From positions 136,696,876 through 136,760,875 of the forward strand of contig OX465281.1 of assembly GCA_949987705.1 (NCBI GenBank): DNA of 64,000 nt, read 5' to 3'. A program made the translations under genes and the position numbers. Below, piece after piece: positions 18,413 through 30,168 of the stretch (position 1 is the stretch's first letter; each line of letters starts with the position of its first letter). The stretch is from Thereva unica. Lineage: Eukaryota > Arthropoda > Insecta > Diptera > Therevidae. The notes under the pieces are model-generated. The model made no database searches and had not been told where the DNA came from. It saw only the letters and a program-made list of their open reading frames with translations.

Positions 18413-21223
18413 ATGTCTTTTAGTCTCGGCTGCGAGGACCGGGTGAGAACGCTGCTCAAAATTTTTAGTTCGAAGCATCGTGGTTTTAACGTTTGCCTTT
18501 TAAATGCGCGAAGTATTCGATCCAAAGTTGGCGAATTAAATGAGCTATTCATAAATTCCGGTGTCCATGCGCTTTTCATTAGTGAAAGTTGGCTCAAAGA
18601 ATCCATTCCCTCTTCTGTCGTTACCATTGATGGGTACAAGTTATTTCGAAATGATCGGCAGGGACGTGTTGGTGGTGGAGTCGCCATTTATTTGCGTGAT
18701 CATCTTAAATCTAAAACCGTCGGGTTCTCCAAACTCCCAGGAATTGAATTTATATGTGTTGAAATTTCTAGCGCCTCTGAGAAACTTCTTCTTGTCTGCG
18801 TTTATTCTCCGCCTGGCATTTTCAACCCTGTTAATGCCGAAGAGCTTAGCGAAACTCTTGAGCACCTTTCCGGCGCGTATAAATACATCCTGGTTGGTGG
18901 CGACTTCAACGTCAATCTATTAAAGAAATCAACCCTTCAAAATTCTTTTGTGCACACTATTCACTCTCTTGGCTTAGATGTTACCAATGTTCTCCCAACT
19001 TACTTTAATTGCAGTGAACCCTCGTTACTTGACGTGTTTCTCACAAATGATATCAATTCTATCACCTTTCAAAACCAGATCTCTCCCCCGAGTTACCTAG
19101 ACCACGATATTTTATTCGTTTGTCATTGCTTCAGTGTTGACCCTCCTACCCCGGTTACTCTCAACTATCGTGATTTCTCCAGTATTGACCGAGACCGACT
19201 CGTTCAAAGATGCCTTTGTATGCCTTGGGCTAATATCTTAGCTACGACTGACGTCGATGACAAGATCGCTTCATTTAACAGCATGTTCCTTGATCTGTTT
19301 GATGAGTGTGTACCGCTGAGAAGTAAAACATTATCGGCAAGGTCGAAGCCTTGGTTTACCGCAGAAATTAAATCGTTGATTGTTGAAAGAGAGTTTCTTT
19401 TCCGCTGGGCACAAAAAGTCAATAGTGATTCTGTTTGGAGATCTTATAAGCGTATTAGGAACATAGTTGTAGCTAAAATTAAGGAAGCTAAAAGGAATTT
19501 TTACGCTCGTAAGCTTGATCCTTCGTTGTCATTGAAAAGGGTATGGAATAATTTACACCATTTGGGTATTCATTCTAAAAAAGAAGTCACCGACATTAAC
19601 CTTTGTCCTGAAGATCTAAACCAATACTTCTTATCTCATCATTTGCCGGACCCGACTAACCCCTCCTTCACTCCCTCACCCGATGGCTTCAGCTTTCGTT
19701 GTGTGGACTCCCTCGAGGTCCTCACTGCCCTAACTTCTGTTAAATCTAAAGCAACTGGTAGTGATAACATCTCACCGAGGTTTCTAAATATGCTCATACC
19801 TTGCCTGTTGCCCGTCTTAACCCACATTTTCAACTCCTGCCTTACAGCTTCTAAGTTTCCCTCGTCTTGGAAGCTTGCTGTTATTATTCCAATACCCAAA
19901 TGCCCATCTCCTGCCTGTCCTTCTGATTTTCGGACTATTAGTATTCTTCCATTTCTGGCTAAGGTTCTCGAAAAGTTGATAACAACTCAGATCCTTGAGT
20001 ATTGTGATCGTCTTCGACTCATAAATGTTTGGCAGTCGGGATTTCGCAAGCGTCACAGCTGCGAAACTGCTCTCCTCAAAGTTACAACTGATATCCGAAA
20101 CTCTCTCGACGCTCACCACGTTTGCTGCCTATTGCTGCTCGACTTCTCTAAAGCCTTTGATAGCGTTAATCACTCTCTGCTTTTGCAGAAACTCTCCTCT
20201 CGTCTCCATTTTTCTAGTTCTGCTATCAAACTCATGGAAAGCTTTTTAACCAACCGCGCTCAGAAAGTTATACTTGGTGGTAGTAGCTCCTCGATAGCTC
20301 GACTTCGTGCTGGCGTACCTCAAGGTTCTATTCTGGGTCCCCTCTTATTCAGCATCTTTATTAACGATCTTCCTTCGGTTGTAACTCATTCTAAGATTCA
20401 TATGTACGCGGATGATGTGCAGCTTTATATCGCTGCGCCTAATGATCAAATTCAAAGACGTGTGACGGAGCTTGCTGCTGACTTACGCCATGTTTCTTCC
20501 TGGTCGACCTCCAACTTACTTCAACTGAATCCTTCGAAGTCTCATTGCATCCTTTTCTCTCATACTGCCACTTTTCGTCCCGACCTCTTCGCTATCGCTT
20601 TAAACGGGGTCCCTTTAGCCTGTGTTGAGAAGGTAAAAAATCTAGGAGTTATCTTGAATGCCAAAATGACATGCTGCGATCATGTTAGTTCCATCATTCG
20701 CAAAACATACGGGCAACTGTCGAAACTTAGGTTCCATTGCGGTTTTCTCACTAGGACTGTCCGCTTGTACCTAGTGAAGGCACTAATTTTACCTCTTCTA
20801 ATGCATGGTCTGTCTATTTTTCCCGCTCTCGACGCCTCCTGCGCCCGTAAACTTGAAATCGCTTTCAACGACTGTGTTCGTTTCATTTACAAGTTACGCC
20901 GTTTTGACCATATATCACCTTATTCTAATTCTGTTTTGGGCTGTTCTCTTAGTGATTACCGTGAGTATAGGCTTCTGCGTCTGTTTCACGATATCCTCCA
21001 GCATCGAAAACCATCTTATCTCAACCAGTTTGTGCAGTTCACAAGATCACTTCGAAATAATAGTGTGGTTATTCCGCGTTTTCATACCTTAATTGATCAG
21101 CGATCTTTCTTCGTCCACGCAGCTCTGCTATGGAATACACTCCCTATTGAACTACAACGTGCCGATTCAATTGGCATTTTCAGGAAGCATCTTTTCGAAT
21201 TTATATCAAACAGGACTGTTTAG
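18413..21223 (+). CDS. LINE ORF2: endonuclease and reverse transcriptase, intact
   Basis: 936-codon open frame from the ATG at 18413, no internal stop. N-terminal AP-like (EEP) endonuclease, residues 20-240: LLNARSIRSK (the metal-site Asn), ISESWL (Glu), LVGGDFNVNLL (Asp/Asn) and YLDHDILF (Asp/His). Reverse transcriptase, residues 440-760: KATGSDNISP, LDFSKAFDSVNHSLL, GVPQGSILGPLLFSIFIND and MYADDVQLY (YADD active site). Then the LINE C-terminal block with LGVILNAKM. Makes cDNA by target-primed reverse transcription. RT signature text fits CR1/L2/Jockey; exact clade unresolved. Full-length and free of frameshifts, so it is young compared with the BEL it sits in. Confidence 0.9.
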   Translation: MSFSLGCEDRVRTLLKIFSSKHRGFNVCLLNARSIRSKVGELNELFINSGVHALFISESWLKESIPSSVVTIDGYKLFRNDRQGRVGGGVAIYLRDHLKSKTVGFSKLPGIEFICVEISSASEKLLLVCVYSPPGIFNPVNAEELSETLEHLSGAYKYILVGGDFNVNLLKKSTLQNSFVHTIHSLGLDVTNVLPTYFNCSEPSLLDVFLTNDINSITFQNQISPPSYLDHDILFVCHCFSVDPPTPVTLNYRDFSSIDRDRLVQRCLCMPWANILATTDVDDKIASFNSMFLDLFDECVPLRSKTLSARSKPWFTAEIKSLIVEREFLFRWAQKVNSDSVWRSYKRIRNIVVAKIKEAKRNFYARKLDPSLSLKRVWNNLHHLGIHSKKEVTDINLCPEDLNQYFLSHHLPDPTNPSFTPSPDGFSFRCVDSLEVLTALTSVKSKATGSDNISPRFLNMLIPCLLPVLTHIFNSCLTASKFPSSWKLAVIIPIPKCPSPACPSDFRTISILPFLAKVLEKLITTQILEYCDRLRLINVWQSGFRKRHSCETALLKVTTDIRNSLDAHHVCCLLLLDFSKAFDSVNHSLLLQKLSSRLHFSSSAIKLMESFLTNRAQKVILGGSSSSIARLRAGVPQGSILGPLLFSIFINDLPSVVTHSKIHMYADDVQLYIAAPNDQIQRRVTELAADLRHVSSWSTSNLLQLNPSKSHCILFSHTATFRPDLFAIALNGVPLACVEKVKNLGVILNAKMTCCDHVSSIIRKTYGQLSKLRFHCGFLTRTVRLYLVKALILPLLMHGLSIFPALDASCARKLEIAFNDCVRFIYKLRRFDHISPYSNSVLGCSLSDYREYRLLRLFHDILQHRKPSYLNQFVQFTRSLRNNSVVIPRFHTLIDQRSFFVHAALLWNTLPIELQRADSIGIFRKHLFEFISNRTV

Positions 21224-24200
21224 AGCATGATAACAATACTTTAAATTATTTTTAGTTATTTAATTAGATGTAACTAATTGTAATTCTTATTATTATTTTT
21301 TTTATTTAATTCATTTGTTTCTTCTTTTTTTTTCTCCCCTTTTACTCTATTTTTTATATTTTTATTATTTTATATTTTTTTTTATATATTTTTTTCTATG
21401 CTTACTACTCTATGTTCACCAAACTTTTAATTAATGTACTTTAATTTAAGATTTTAATCTTTGTACATGTCCCACGAATTAAAATAAATAAATAAATAAA
21501 CTACTCTCAATGTTGATACGCTTCAGGTTTCCTAAATTTGTATTTACCGCGGACATTGAGAAGATGTACCGTCAAGTAAAGATTGCCGAAGAAGACCAAC
21601 AGCATCAATTAATAGCCTGGCGAGAGCATCCACAAGAACCATTGAAATATTTCAAACTCTGCACTGCCACATATGGTTTAACACCAGCTCCGTTTCTAGC
21701 TACTAAATGCTTTGATATGCTTGCTACCCAAGGTACCCTGACACATCCATTGGCAGCTCAGGTTCTCAAATGCGATTTTTTTGTGGACGATGTCATGTCA
21801 GGATCAGACAGCTTACCCGAAATAGTAGAAATTCAAAGGCAACTTAAAGATCTACTGTCTTCTGCCGGATTCTATCTTCGCAAATGGTGCGAAAATCATC
21901 CACAGCTACTGAAGAACATCCCAAGAGAAGACATTGAGCTTGAAGTAAACTTTGACAAGACTACGGATGAATCCATCAAAACACTGGCTTAGCAACCAAG
22001 CGCTCACACCTTTCAAATAAAAACCAATTGGAATGACACAAGAAGGATTACCAAACTAACAGCTCTCTCTGACATATCACACATCTTCGACCCACTTGGA
22101 TTCAAGAACCCTGCCAAAATGTTCATCCGCAAGATCTGGACATTGAAACTGGACTGGGATGCAGCCTTACCAATGGACATGCACACTAGCTGGAGTAGAT
22201 TCCGAGAGGAGTTAAGAGTACTCAACGACATACGAATTCCAAGACATAGCATCTGGGAAAAGGTATAAAACAATACAATTTCATGCCTTTGCAGATGCAT
22301 CAAACATGAGGCGGCCTATGGAGCTGCTATATATGTGAGGACGACACACCAGGATGGCATCATCACTGTTCGTTTGCTGGTAGCCCCAGTAAAAACCAAA
22401 GGTAGCCCCAGTAAAAACCACGACCCTATCAAGACTCGAACTATGTGCTGCAAAACTGGCAGCCCAGCTGAGTAAGAAAGGAAGTGAATCTGCCCAACGT
22501 GAAGGTGCATTTTTGGACAGATTCGGAAATAGTTCTGGCCTGGATCCGATCAGATTCGCCATCCTACCACACGTTTGTGGCCAACCGCGTTGCAGCAATT
22601 CAGCGATTGACCAATCCAGATCAATGGAGGCACTTTGGATCTAAAGACAATCCTGCTGACATTGTTTCACGAGGAATGACACCAGCTAAACTGATTAAAT
22701 GCAATCTATGGTTTTATGGACCACAATATCTACACGGTCCAGAGACGATTTGGCCAGTACAACCACCAACAACGAACACAGGTATAGAAAGAAAAACTCA
22801 AGGGAGAGTGGCATTAACATCAACCAATTAAATCTCATGGATCAGTGACATCAATCATGGCAACTCATTTCATAGACTCATTAGAATTGTGGCCTATGTT
22901 TTACGTTTGTTCGAAGACCAACACAACAGTCAGAGAAGCAAAAGACTCGGCAGCTAACAGTCAGTGAATTAAACAAGGTGCACCGAGTGATCATTTCCCA
23001 GATACAACAGGAAGGATTTAAAGACGAGCTCCATCAGCTTCGTCAACACAAATGCGTCAACAGCAACAGTCCATTGAACAGCTTGTGTCCTTTCCTCGAT
23101 GAGGAAAATATTATCCGTGTCGGAGGGAGACTAGCAAATGCAGAGATACCATACGATGCTAAGCATCAAATGTGGCTTCCTTACGCTCACCCATTGGCTA
23201 CCATGATAATGACAGACATCCATATTCGTAATCTACATGTTGGGCCACAAGGTCTTCTGGCAACGCTATTGGCCTATCAAAGGCAAAAACATGGCCCGAG
23301 CGATCGTGCAACCTGTGTCCGATGTAACAAGGTGAAGCCTAAGGTTATGACAGAAATGATGGGAAATCTACCCACAATGAGAGTTCAACCTGTCAGATCT
23401 TTCGTAAATGCTGGGGTAGATTTCTGCGGCGCGATAAAGACACACTTCAAGCTAAGAGGAAAGCGACCTCAGAAAGCATACATCTCCGTCTACTGTTGTT
23501 TTGCAACAAAGGCCGTTCACCTAGAGGTCGCAAGTGACCTAACTATAGAGGCCTTCATAGGAACACTCTAACGATTCATAGCCAGAAGAGGGAATTGTCG
23601 AAACCTACACTGTGACAACGCAACAAATTTTGTTGGTGCCAAAAGCAAGCTTATGGAGCTCCAGGACTCCATATACTCTTCTGTCTCACAGCAAAAAATT
23701 GTCTCGTGTTGCCAAACAAAAGGAGTAGATTACCACATGATTCCTCCTCAAGCACCTCTTTTTGGAGGTCTATGGGAGGCTGCGGTAAAGTCAACCAAGA
23801 CACTATTTCGAAGATCAGTAGCCTCAGCAGCACTTACTTTTAAAGAACTATCAACCGTAACCGCAGAAATTGAAGCTATTTTCAATTCAAGACCTTTAAC
23901 GCCATTAACTGCTAATCCCATGACTTGGCAGCTCTAACCCCTGGTCATTTCTTAATTGAGGAACCACTCACCACAATTGTGGACCCAAATGCTGTTCCAC
24001 AAAATGTCAATCTTATCAGAAGATGGAAGCTGGTATCTCATATCAAACACGAGTTCTGGCTTCGATGGTCTCATGAATACCTGTGTGAACTTCAACAAAG
24101 ACAAAGGTGGAGACAACAAGGTCAAAATGCCAAGCCAGGCATGATGGTGTTAATAAAGGAAGACAATCTACCACCATTGAAATGGCAACTTGGACGAATC

Positions 24201-24365
24201 GAGCGGACCATCCAAGGAGATGACGGATTGGTGCGAGTTGCTGACGTCAAGACCACTTCAGGAACACTGAGACGTCCAATCCACAAACTAGCTCCATTGC
24301 CAATTGAAGCGGAGGAAAGGTGCACAACAGAAGAGTCAACTGAATCCCTCCAAAGGCAACATTAA

Positions 24366-25900
24366 CGCAAGACCAGCCATAGATAACGAGACACAACACA
24401 GGGCTAAACGAATGCGGCCATCAACCAGTTCAGCTATAAGCACATTTCTCCTAACTTGCCTCATCCTACCACTCCTGGGACACTCTGCAGTTGAAGTTAC
24501 GCCATTTACCTCACAATCAGGAATGTACAGCACGGCACAGCAAATTTAATCAGGAACGAGTGGTCACTCATTGTCTACTACAATATGGAAGGTTACTGGA
24601 AGGAGGGTGCTGCAATAACAGTTGGTATTGACAAGTTGCGCAAGCTTTGCAATTCACACAAAGACACGGATCACTGCTCTATCGTCATCAATCAATTTGT
24701 TCAGATATCACAAGAACTCACCAGAAACAACTAATTACTGCAACCCATCGCGCCGAAAAGATTAAAGCGAGCCCCACTCAACATCGTTGAAAATATTGCC
24801 AGAGCACTATTTGGGGTCCTCGATTCGGAATATGCCGAAAAACTATCAGCCACAATAGACAACATACGGAGCAATGAAAACCATCTTTTAGGTCTGATCA
24901 GAAATCAGACATCTCTCATAGATTCCACCCTGAACGTATTCAAAAAGGATCATCAGGAAACAGAGATGCAGCTAGAAGCTATTAATAAGCACCTAAGACT
25001 TATTGACGATCAAGGCAATAAAATCTCAGACGAACTTTATCAACAAAGGGTGGCAGAAGCATTTTCCATGTTGGCAGTACAACTGACTTAAATGACAATG
25101 AACTATCAACGGTCTCAGATGGCAATTACAACCGTGTTAATTGTCACCCATCATGGAAAGGTAAACCCTCAGCTCCTGTCTCCCAAGCAAGTAAGGGAAC
25201 AACTATCCACCATAAAAGATTATCTACCATCAACACTGAGACTACCTGCAAGACCAGACAACTTGCTTCAGCTATACAGGCTTATGAAAATACAGGGTCG
25301 AGCTACAAGCAAATATATTATGTTTCAAATAAGACTTCCACTGTTTGCATTTGAAGAATTCGAACTGTATCCTCTAATACTTGTACCCGTCATAGTCAAC
25401 GGAACATTTATGGCTATTAGGCCATCAGCCGAATTTCTAGTGATCAATCTACACAAGGACAAATACTATCCACTCAACAAGCAGGAATTAGCGCTACGTG
25501 AGACTATCGGCGAATCTGATCATATGTGCATTCAACAACACCCAATTTATCGAAAGGTGCAAACGTCAGCTCCTGCGAACTCAATTTCATCACTTACCTC
25601 GAGCCAACCAACAGTTGTGAAATAATCAACGCCGAAGAATTCCCTAAATGGATTCAGCTATACAATCCCAACAAATGTATTTTTATTATAAGGAATGAGG
25701 GGACAACCCATATGGTGAACACTGCGGCCAAGTTAGACCTATTGTGTACAAATGTATTTACTCTGTGCGTAAAACCACGGTTGTCACAATCATTTGTGGC
25801 GATACCACTGCTCAACAAGCCCTGCAAGGAACAGGAATCTTGAGTATGGGAATGAATTGCGAACTTAGGCATGATCATCTGACATTGCAGTCCCACAACG
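24366..25900 (+). pseudogene. BEL env-like region, degraded
   Basis: The region after pol holds an open segment with a hydrophobic stretch (STFLLTCLILPLLGHSA, codons near 24440-24500) that looks like a signal peptide, a later block (24770-25060) resembling the fusion-protein-type env helices (FGVLDSEYAEKLSATI), and 25092-25843 with further env-like text. Stops and frame changes at about 24547, 24733, 25089 and 25622 leave no functional protein. Env-like genes of this class are known in some insect BEL and errantivirus elements. Described as an endogenous relic; similarity is weak and from memory. Confidence 0.55.
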
Positions 25901-25995
25901 TTTATCCAAAATCAATGAAGTCTTCGTTCAATCCTACACAAAATCTCACAGATTACATTACAAAACAAGTACAAAAAAGTGGCTTTTAAAAGCGT

Positions 25996-26715
25996 ACGAT
26001 GCTCAAAATGGTCCCCAAAAACATATTAATAATGAAAAAACAGACTCAGAAAGTCAGTTTTTTCAACCAAGCCTATGTTTTTTCATTATTAATACATTTT
26101 GGGGGGCCATTTTGAGCATTGTAAGCATTTTAAGTCGACTTTCTTGTACATGATAGTACAATCTTTGAAGAAAATTTTAAGCTCTCGAACGTTGATCCAG
26201 AGAAATCCATGGACCAAGAGGAAAGTTTTTACGAGAACGCCCTTCTTACAAAAAGTGAAATTTCAAGGAAACTGTTCCATATTTCGCAACAAAGATTCCA
26301 CCATTTTTTCAGCCATTAAGAAGCAATATTTGTACCAAATAACCAATATGTAAGTGGCTTTAAACAAAAGTTATTAAAAAATTTAAAAAACCTCATTTTC
26401 GACAGTTTTTCCCGTTTTTCTCCATGTTTTTCGCCCTAATTTATAACTAAATATACATCAATCGAAAGATAATTTGAATAGCTACAACTTTATAATTCGA
26501 TTTTTTTCGATCCGAGGTCACGTTTTTCTTTTATTCGCTAAAAAGCGTTTTTTACACTTTCCGGGATTTTTTAGGTTAGGTTCGCCATTCCAAATTCCGA
26601 AAAAGAAAACGCTATCTTTTTTAGAATTTTTTTTCCTATATGACCATATTTTTTGTTTCCTGATGGCAATTATTAGATGGATTTGCGTAGATTGATTGGA
26701 CTAATACCTTTTGAT
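25996..26715. repeat. Uninterrupted copy of the split repeat
   Basis: Continuous copy whose first part matches 6600-7029 and whose second part matches 13475-13712, showing the ancestral arrangement. It has an extra inverted repeat near its left edge (25999-26120: ATGCTCAAAATGG with the complement at 26108-26120, and TAATAATGAAAAAACA with its partner before 26097). No gene. Confidence 0.85.
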
Positions 26716-27335
26716 TTGATTGTGAGCAAAAAGTTTTAGAATCGGCAAAAAATTGGTGGGCGTGAATAAAATTTGGAAGGTAACAATAAAAAATATTCGC
26801 GAATAATAAACTTCATTATTTTTATGCATATCGCTCGCCGGCTACAATAATGGCACAATTCAAAAAACAAGTTTTTACAGGTAACCCGCTCATAATAACT
26901 GCAAAAGTGTATTCTACCTATTGGCAATACCTACTGGACTAAAACTAATCCAACAAAAAAACGCCTCACACCACTAATGTCGTTATTGTATTAATCCGTA
27001 TGTGTTTGTGTCAGAGTAACAACATTGGCACAACGCTCAGTATGTCATTGGGTATCGCAGAATGCAGACGTTGAATGAGTGCAATAGTGCCACTTTTGAC
27101 TTAAGAATGTGAGTTTATTTAAAATTTATCTCTATAAAGTAGCAATAGTGGCAAATTCAGCAATATGCCTTTATTGCTGCTCTTGTGTGATATAATCAGT
27201 GGTGCTTGGCCAAGATTTTTTCAAGGTATGCCACTATTGCGTTTTTCATTATTATTCTTGCTTAATTAATAATCTTCTTTGCTTGTTCCAGTTATTATCT
27301 TTTCTGTAATAACATAATTTTAAAAATTCTGTAAA
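26716..27335. other. Non-coding stretch upstream of DUF7869-like exon 1
   Basis: No coding region is recognised. Contains a segment (26818-26860) that is an inverted match to 40985-41030 (CATATCGCTC(G/A)CCGGCT and AATTCAAAA), i.e. the head of the Tc1 relic there. The last 300 bp may include the 5' UTR of the following gene, but no promoter is convincing. Confidence 0.5.
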
Positions 27336-28290
27336 ATGGAAGAAAACGGTTCCCGGAGTGCTAAAATGTTAGAAATGCAGGGAATCAGACTACAAAAACA
27401 AAATAATGGTGATAATTCAACTTGGAAAGTAGTATCTAACTCGTTTAAGATCAACAAAGATGAAAACATTACGAATTCACCTGAAAAAGAACGTTTTGAG
27501 CCATGCGATCAAAATTGTTATGAAAGAGCGGATTTTCCCAGGATGCAAGAAAATAATGAAAACATCGGCCAAAATGATCGATCTGAAAAATTAGAGGTAA
27601 ATGGAATATTTTGGAAACAAGAAACAGTAACCCAGTTGGAGAAGATAAATGGTAATTTTTGAAAGGATTCCTTAAGTAGATTGAAGCAGAAATTATGTAT
27701 TTCCGCAATTTAGATGATAGTTCAACAGCAGAAGAGAAATCTTTTTCGTCTGACGATATGGCTGATCCAACATATCGAAATAATATAACATCAACGCCAT
27801 CATCAACTAGTGAAGAAAGAGCACCGTTTACGCTTCTGCAAGAAGACGAGGTTCAAGAAGATCAGAACAAGAAGAGAAGTAGAAAAAGAAAGGCGATTCC
27901 ATGTGAGTGGAAAAGGAATAAAACAAAATTACTTAGGAATAGTGGGCAAGCATATAACACAATACATAAAGGTAATCTTGTTGCGACTAGAGAAATAAAA
28001 GCCCCAAGTGATAAAAGTTGTGAACTAAAATGTACAACAAAGTTCACTGAACAAGAAAGAGGGGCTATGTTTAGGAGTCTAGTTCGAACTCTTGAAGAGC
28101 GAGGACAGACTGCGTTCAGGCTAGAGATCTCTTACGGTGATATACATATACAACAAATACGACAGTTTTATTTATTTATACAAGTGTGGAAGTTGTAGAC
28201 AAAAAAAATAAAAAATAGTTTCTAATAAAAATATTAGTCCGGTATATAATAGAAAATAAAAAAGAACAAAACAAAAACAGTGAGGAGCAT

Positions 28291-29754
28291 GTGCACGTAA
28301 GTGGCATGTCTCTTGCAGACACCAAGTGCAGTGACACTATAAGCATGAGTGCAGAAAGTGCCGGTAAAAATTTTAACAGTGACCATATCAGCGAACGGCG
28401 CTCTGATGACAAACGCCGGCGCCGAGTTAAAGTAAGCCCCAACCTTGGGAAAGAACAGTCGGAGCAAATTGAAATGGAATCTGGGCCAGGAACTACGGTT
28501 CCTCGTCCAGTAAATGTGTCTGACTCAGATGAGTCATACGATTCGGGTAAATACAATGGACAGGGGAACAGCTTCAGTGTACTGGCTACCGACACAAAAG
28601 AGGACGAAGCAAGGCTGGAAAAAATGATCGAGGAGCTTAGGGAGAAGAACTTTCCTAAACTTCCGGCAACAAAAGGCCAACAACAGCAACAACAACAATT
28701 GCAGCAGCAGCAGCACCAAGAAGTAAAACAAAATCAACAACAAAAACGAACAACAAAACGGGAGAAAATTCCTCCCATTAATATTTTCCACCAACAGGAA
28801 GCGGATACCATTAGGTTAGTGCGACAAGTACTTAAGCACGATAATTTTTATATTAGGAGATTAAGTAGATCGAAGCATGCTTTAGTTGTTAAGAATTTAG
28901 AAGATTTTAAAAAAATTAAGTTAGTTTTAGAAAAGGCGAATACGCAATTTTTCACTTTTACTACTAAAAGCGAAAAAATGCAAAGTGTCCTTCTAAAGGG
29001 TTTAGATCCGGGTTCTGAACCTCAGGAGCTCCTAACGGAGCTTCAGTCATTAAAAATTGAAAATTTAAAATTCACGACCGTCAAACAGTTTAGCACGGCA
29101 TACTCGCGGTCCTCTAAGAGGCAACTCCCAATCTTTCTTGTCCAACTAACTCCCGACAGCCGGCTGGACAATTTAAAACAAATTAAATATGTCAATTTCC
29201 ATCTGGTTTCCTGGGAGAAAATAAATAAGAATACCGACATCCTGCAGTGCATGCGGTGTCAAAGATTCGGTCACGCCGCGGCTAACTGCCAAATGGCACT
29301 TAGATGCGTAAAGTGTGACAATAATCACAATAAAGGCGAATGCCCTCTCGACAAGGAAAAAGTCGACGATAAAACCAAGTTGTTCTGCGTGCTCTGAAGA
29401 TCTAACGGACTCCCTGCTAGCTATAGGGGATGTTCTAAATACGCAGAGCTAAAGAAACGCATTATAGCACGCAAAGAGCAGTTAGAAGCTCAAAAAGTTA
29501 AGAAAGCACAAATGTTCAATAACTTTGTTGTACCAGGAATGTCCTTCGCCCAAATGGCGACAGGAGCCCAACCAACAAAAAATCAAGCTCCAAAAGCTGC
29601 TCCTGTAATGAGCAGGGGAGATAGCGAGCTGAAGGCGGTTCTCTTGTCCATACAAGGGCAAATCGCTCAGCTCCAACAACAACTAAACGAGCAAAATGCT
29701 CGTTTAGAGATCGTTTATTCTACTCTGTTTTCTACAGAACCTATCTCCGTGTAA
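28291..29754 (+). pseudogene. LINE ORF1 (gag-like, CCHC zinc knuckles), one stop
   Basis: 368 codons from the ATG at 28291, acidic/basic N-terminus, Gln-rich tract (codons 130-155), then a PRE/C2HC-type domain and zinc knuckles: CMRCQRFGHAAANC (codons 312-325) and CVKCDNNHNKGECP. The frame stops at 29395-29397 where a Cys TGC codon appears to be mutated to TGA; the same frame continues through GLPASYRGC (third knuckle) to 29754 and a coiled-coil Gln-rich end. Packages LINE RNA in Jockey-group elements. Similar to Jockey/TART-type gag; single nonsense change. Confidence 0.8.
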
Positions 29755-29763
29755 TTTGTCTTA

Positions 29764-30168
29764 ATGGCGCTACTCGGAGAGGACACAATCAAGGCCATTG
29801 CCGTGAACGTCAACTCGTTGGTACGAAACGAGAGACGGGCGAATCTCCTAGCCCTGTTGAAAGACAAAAATCCTGATGTGCTCCTTGCCAGCGAAACTAA
29901 GCTGAACGAGAAGTATAAAGTGGATTACAAAGATTATGTAGTGATTAGGCGTGATCGACCTAATGCTACACAAGGTGGAGGTGTACTAATATTAATAAAG
30001 ACCTCTTTGAAACATAAAATCATGTACAGCAGGGCAACTGAAAAGTTTCGGGTGTTGGAAGCGTGCGTTGTATACATTCCTTTGTCTAGTGGCAGGAGAC
30101 TGTATATAATTGCTGCGTACGCACCCCAGACTTCTCAACCTAGACCTCAATTTTTTGATATAGTGTAA
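29764..30168 (+). pseudogene. LINE ORF2 start, endonuclease only
   Basis: Starts at ATG 29764, ten bases after ORF1. EEP endonuclease text: IKAIAVNVNSLVRNERR, LLASETKLNEKY, GGGVLILIKTSL and YIIAAYAPQ. It ends after 134 codons where the element is cut, so the RT is lost and this copy cannot make a reverse transcriptase. Confidence 0.82.

Larger units (their letters stand above)
17919..21501 (+). mobile_element. LINE (CR1/L2-like group), 5'-truncated, with TACTCTC duplication
   Basis: Non-LTR retrotransposon inserted in BEL pol. TACTCTC is duplicated at 17912-17918 and 21502-21508. The 3' end is (TAAA)n (21484-21500). It begins inside the end of ORF1 and contains a complete ORF2, so the truncation is mild. 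A T-rich spacer (18150-18260) separates ORF1 and ORF2, and an AT-rich 3' UTR runs from 21224. Confidence 0.88.
16830..24365 (+). pseudogene. BEL/Pao pol relic (RT, RNase H, integrase)
   Basis: Blocks in order: 16830-17263 (FWRLEE, the KLPF...P..LG block, RFHSLERRL), 17730-17911 (YFLPHHCVTK then, after a frameshift, SLNDVL and GPTIQ), 21509-21990 (FTADIEKMYRQV, ATYGLTPAPFLAT, FFVDDVM as the RT active-site YVDD variant), 22484-22831 (VHFWTDSEIVLAWI, DNPADIVSRG; RNase H-like), 22978-23571 (VGGRLANAEIP and integrase zinc-binding and DFCGAI Asp), 23580-23937 (DNATNFVGA Asp and WEAAVKSTK Glu, showing the integrase triad), and 23925-24365 (LTPGHFLI, the RIERT basic tail). At least five frame breaks or stops separate these blocks, so no full polyprotein can be made. 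Described only as an endogenous relic. Confidence 0.85.
16239..25990 (+). mobile_element. BEL/Pao retroelement relic with env-like tail
   Basis: Retrovirus-like element with the BEL/Pao order RT-RNaseH-integrase, followed by an env-like region. A BEL-type primer-site context (ATTGGTGACCCCGAC) lies near 16300, and a 5' LTR may lie between about 16046 and 16295, but no matching 3' LTR is seen before the unrelated repeat at 25996. Gag and protease are missing, replaced by an approximately 85-bp tandem repeat. It is split by a SINE (17264-17724) and a LINE (17919-21501). Many stops and frameshifts make it inert. Left edge approximate. Confidence 0.8.

Noticed and set aside
19639..20119. Minus-strand open frames over LINE ORF2
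   Set aside because: Shadows of the intact plus-strand RT; no conserved domain.
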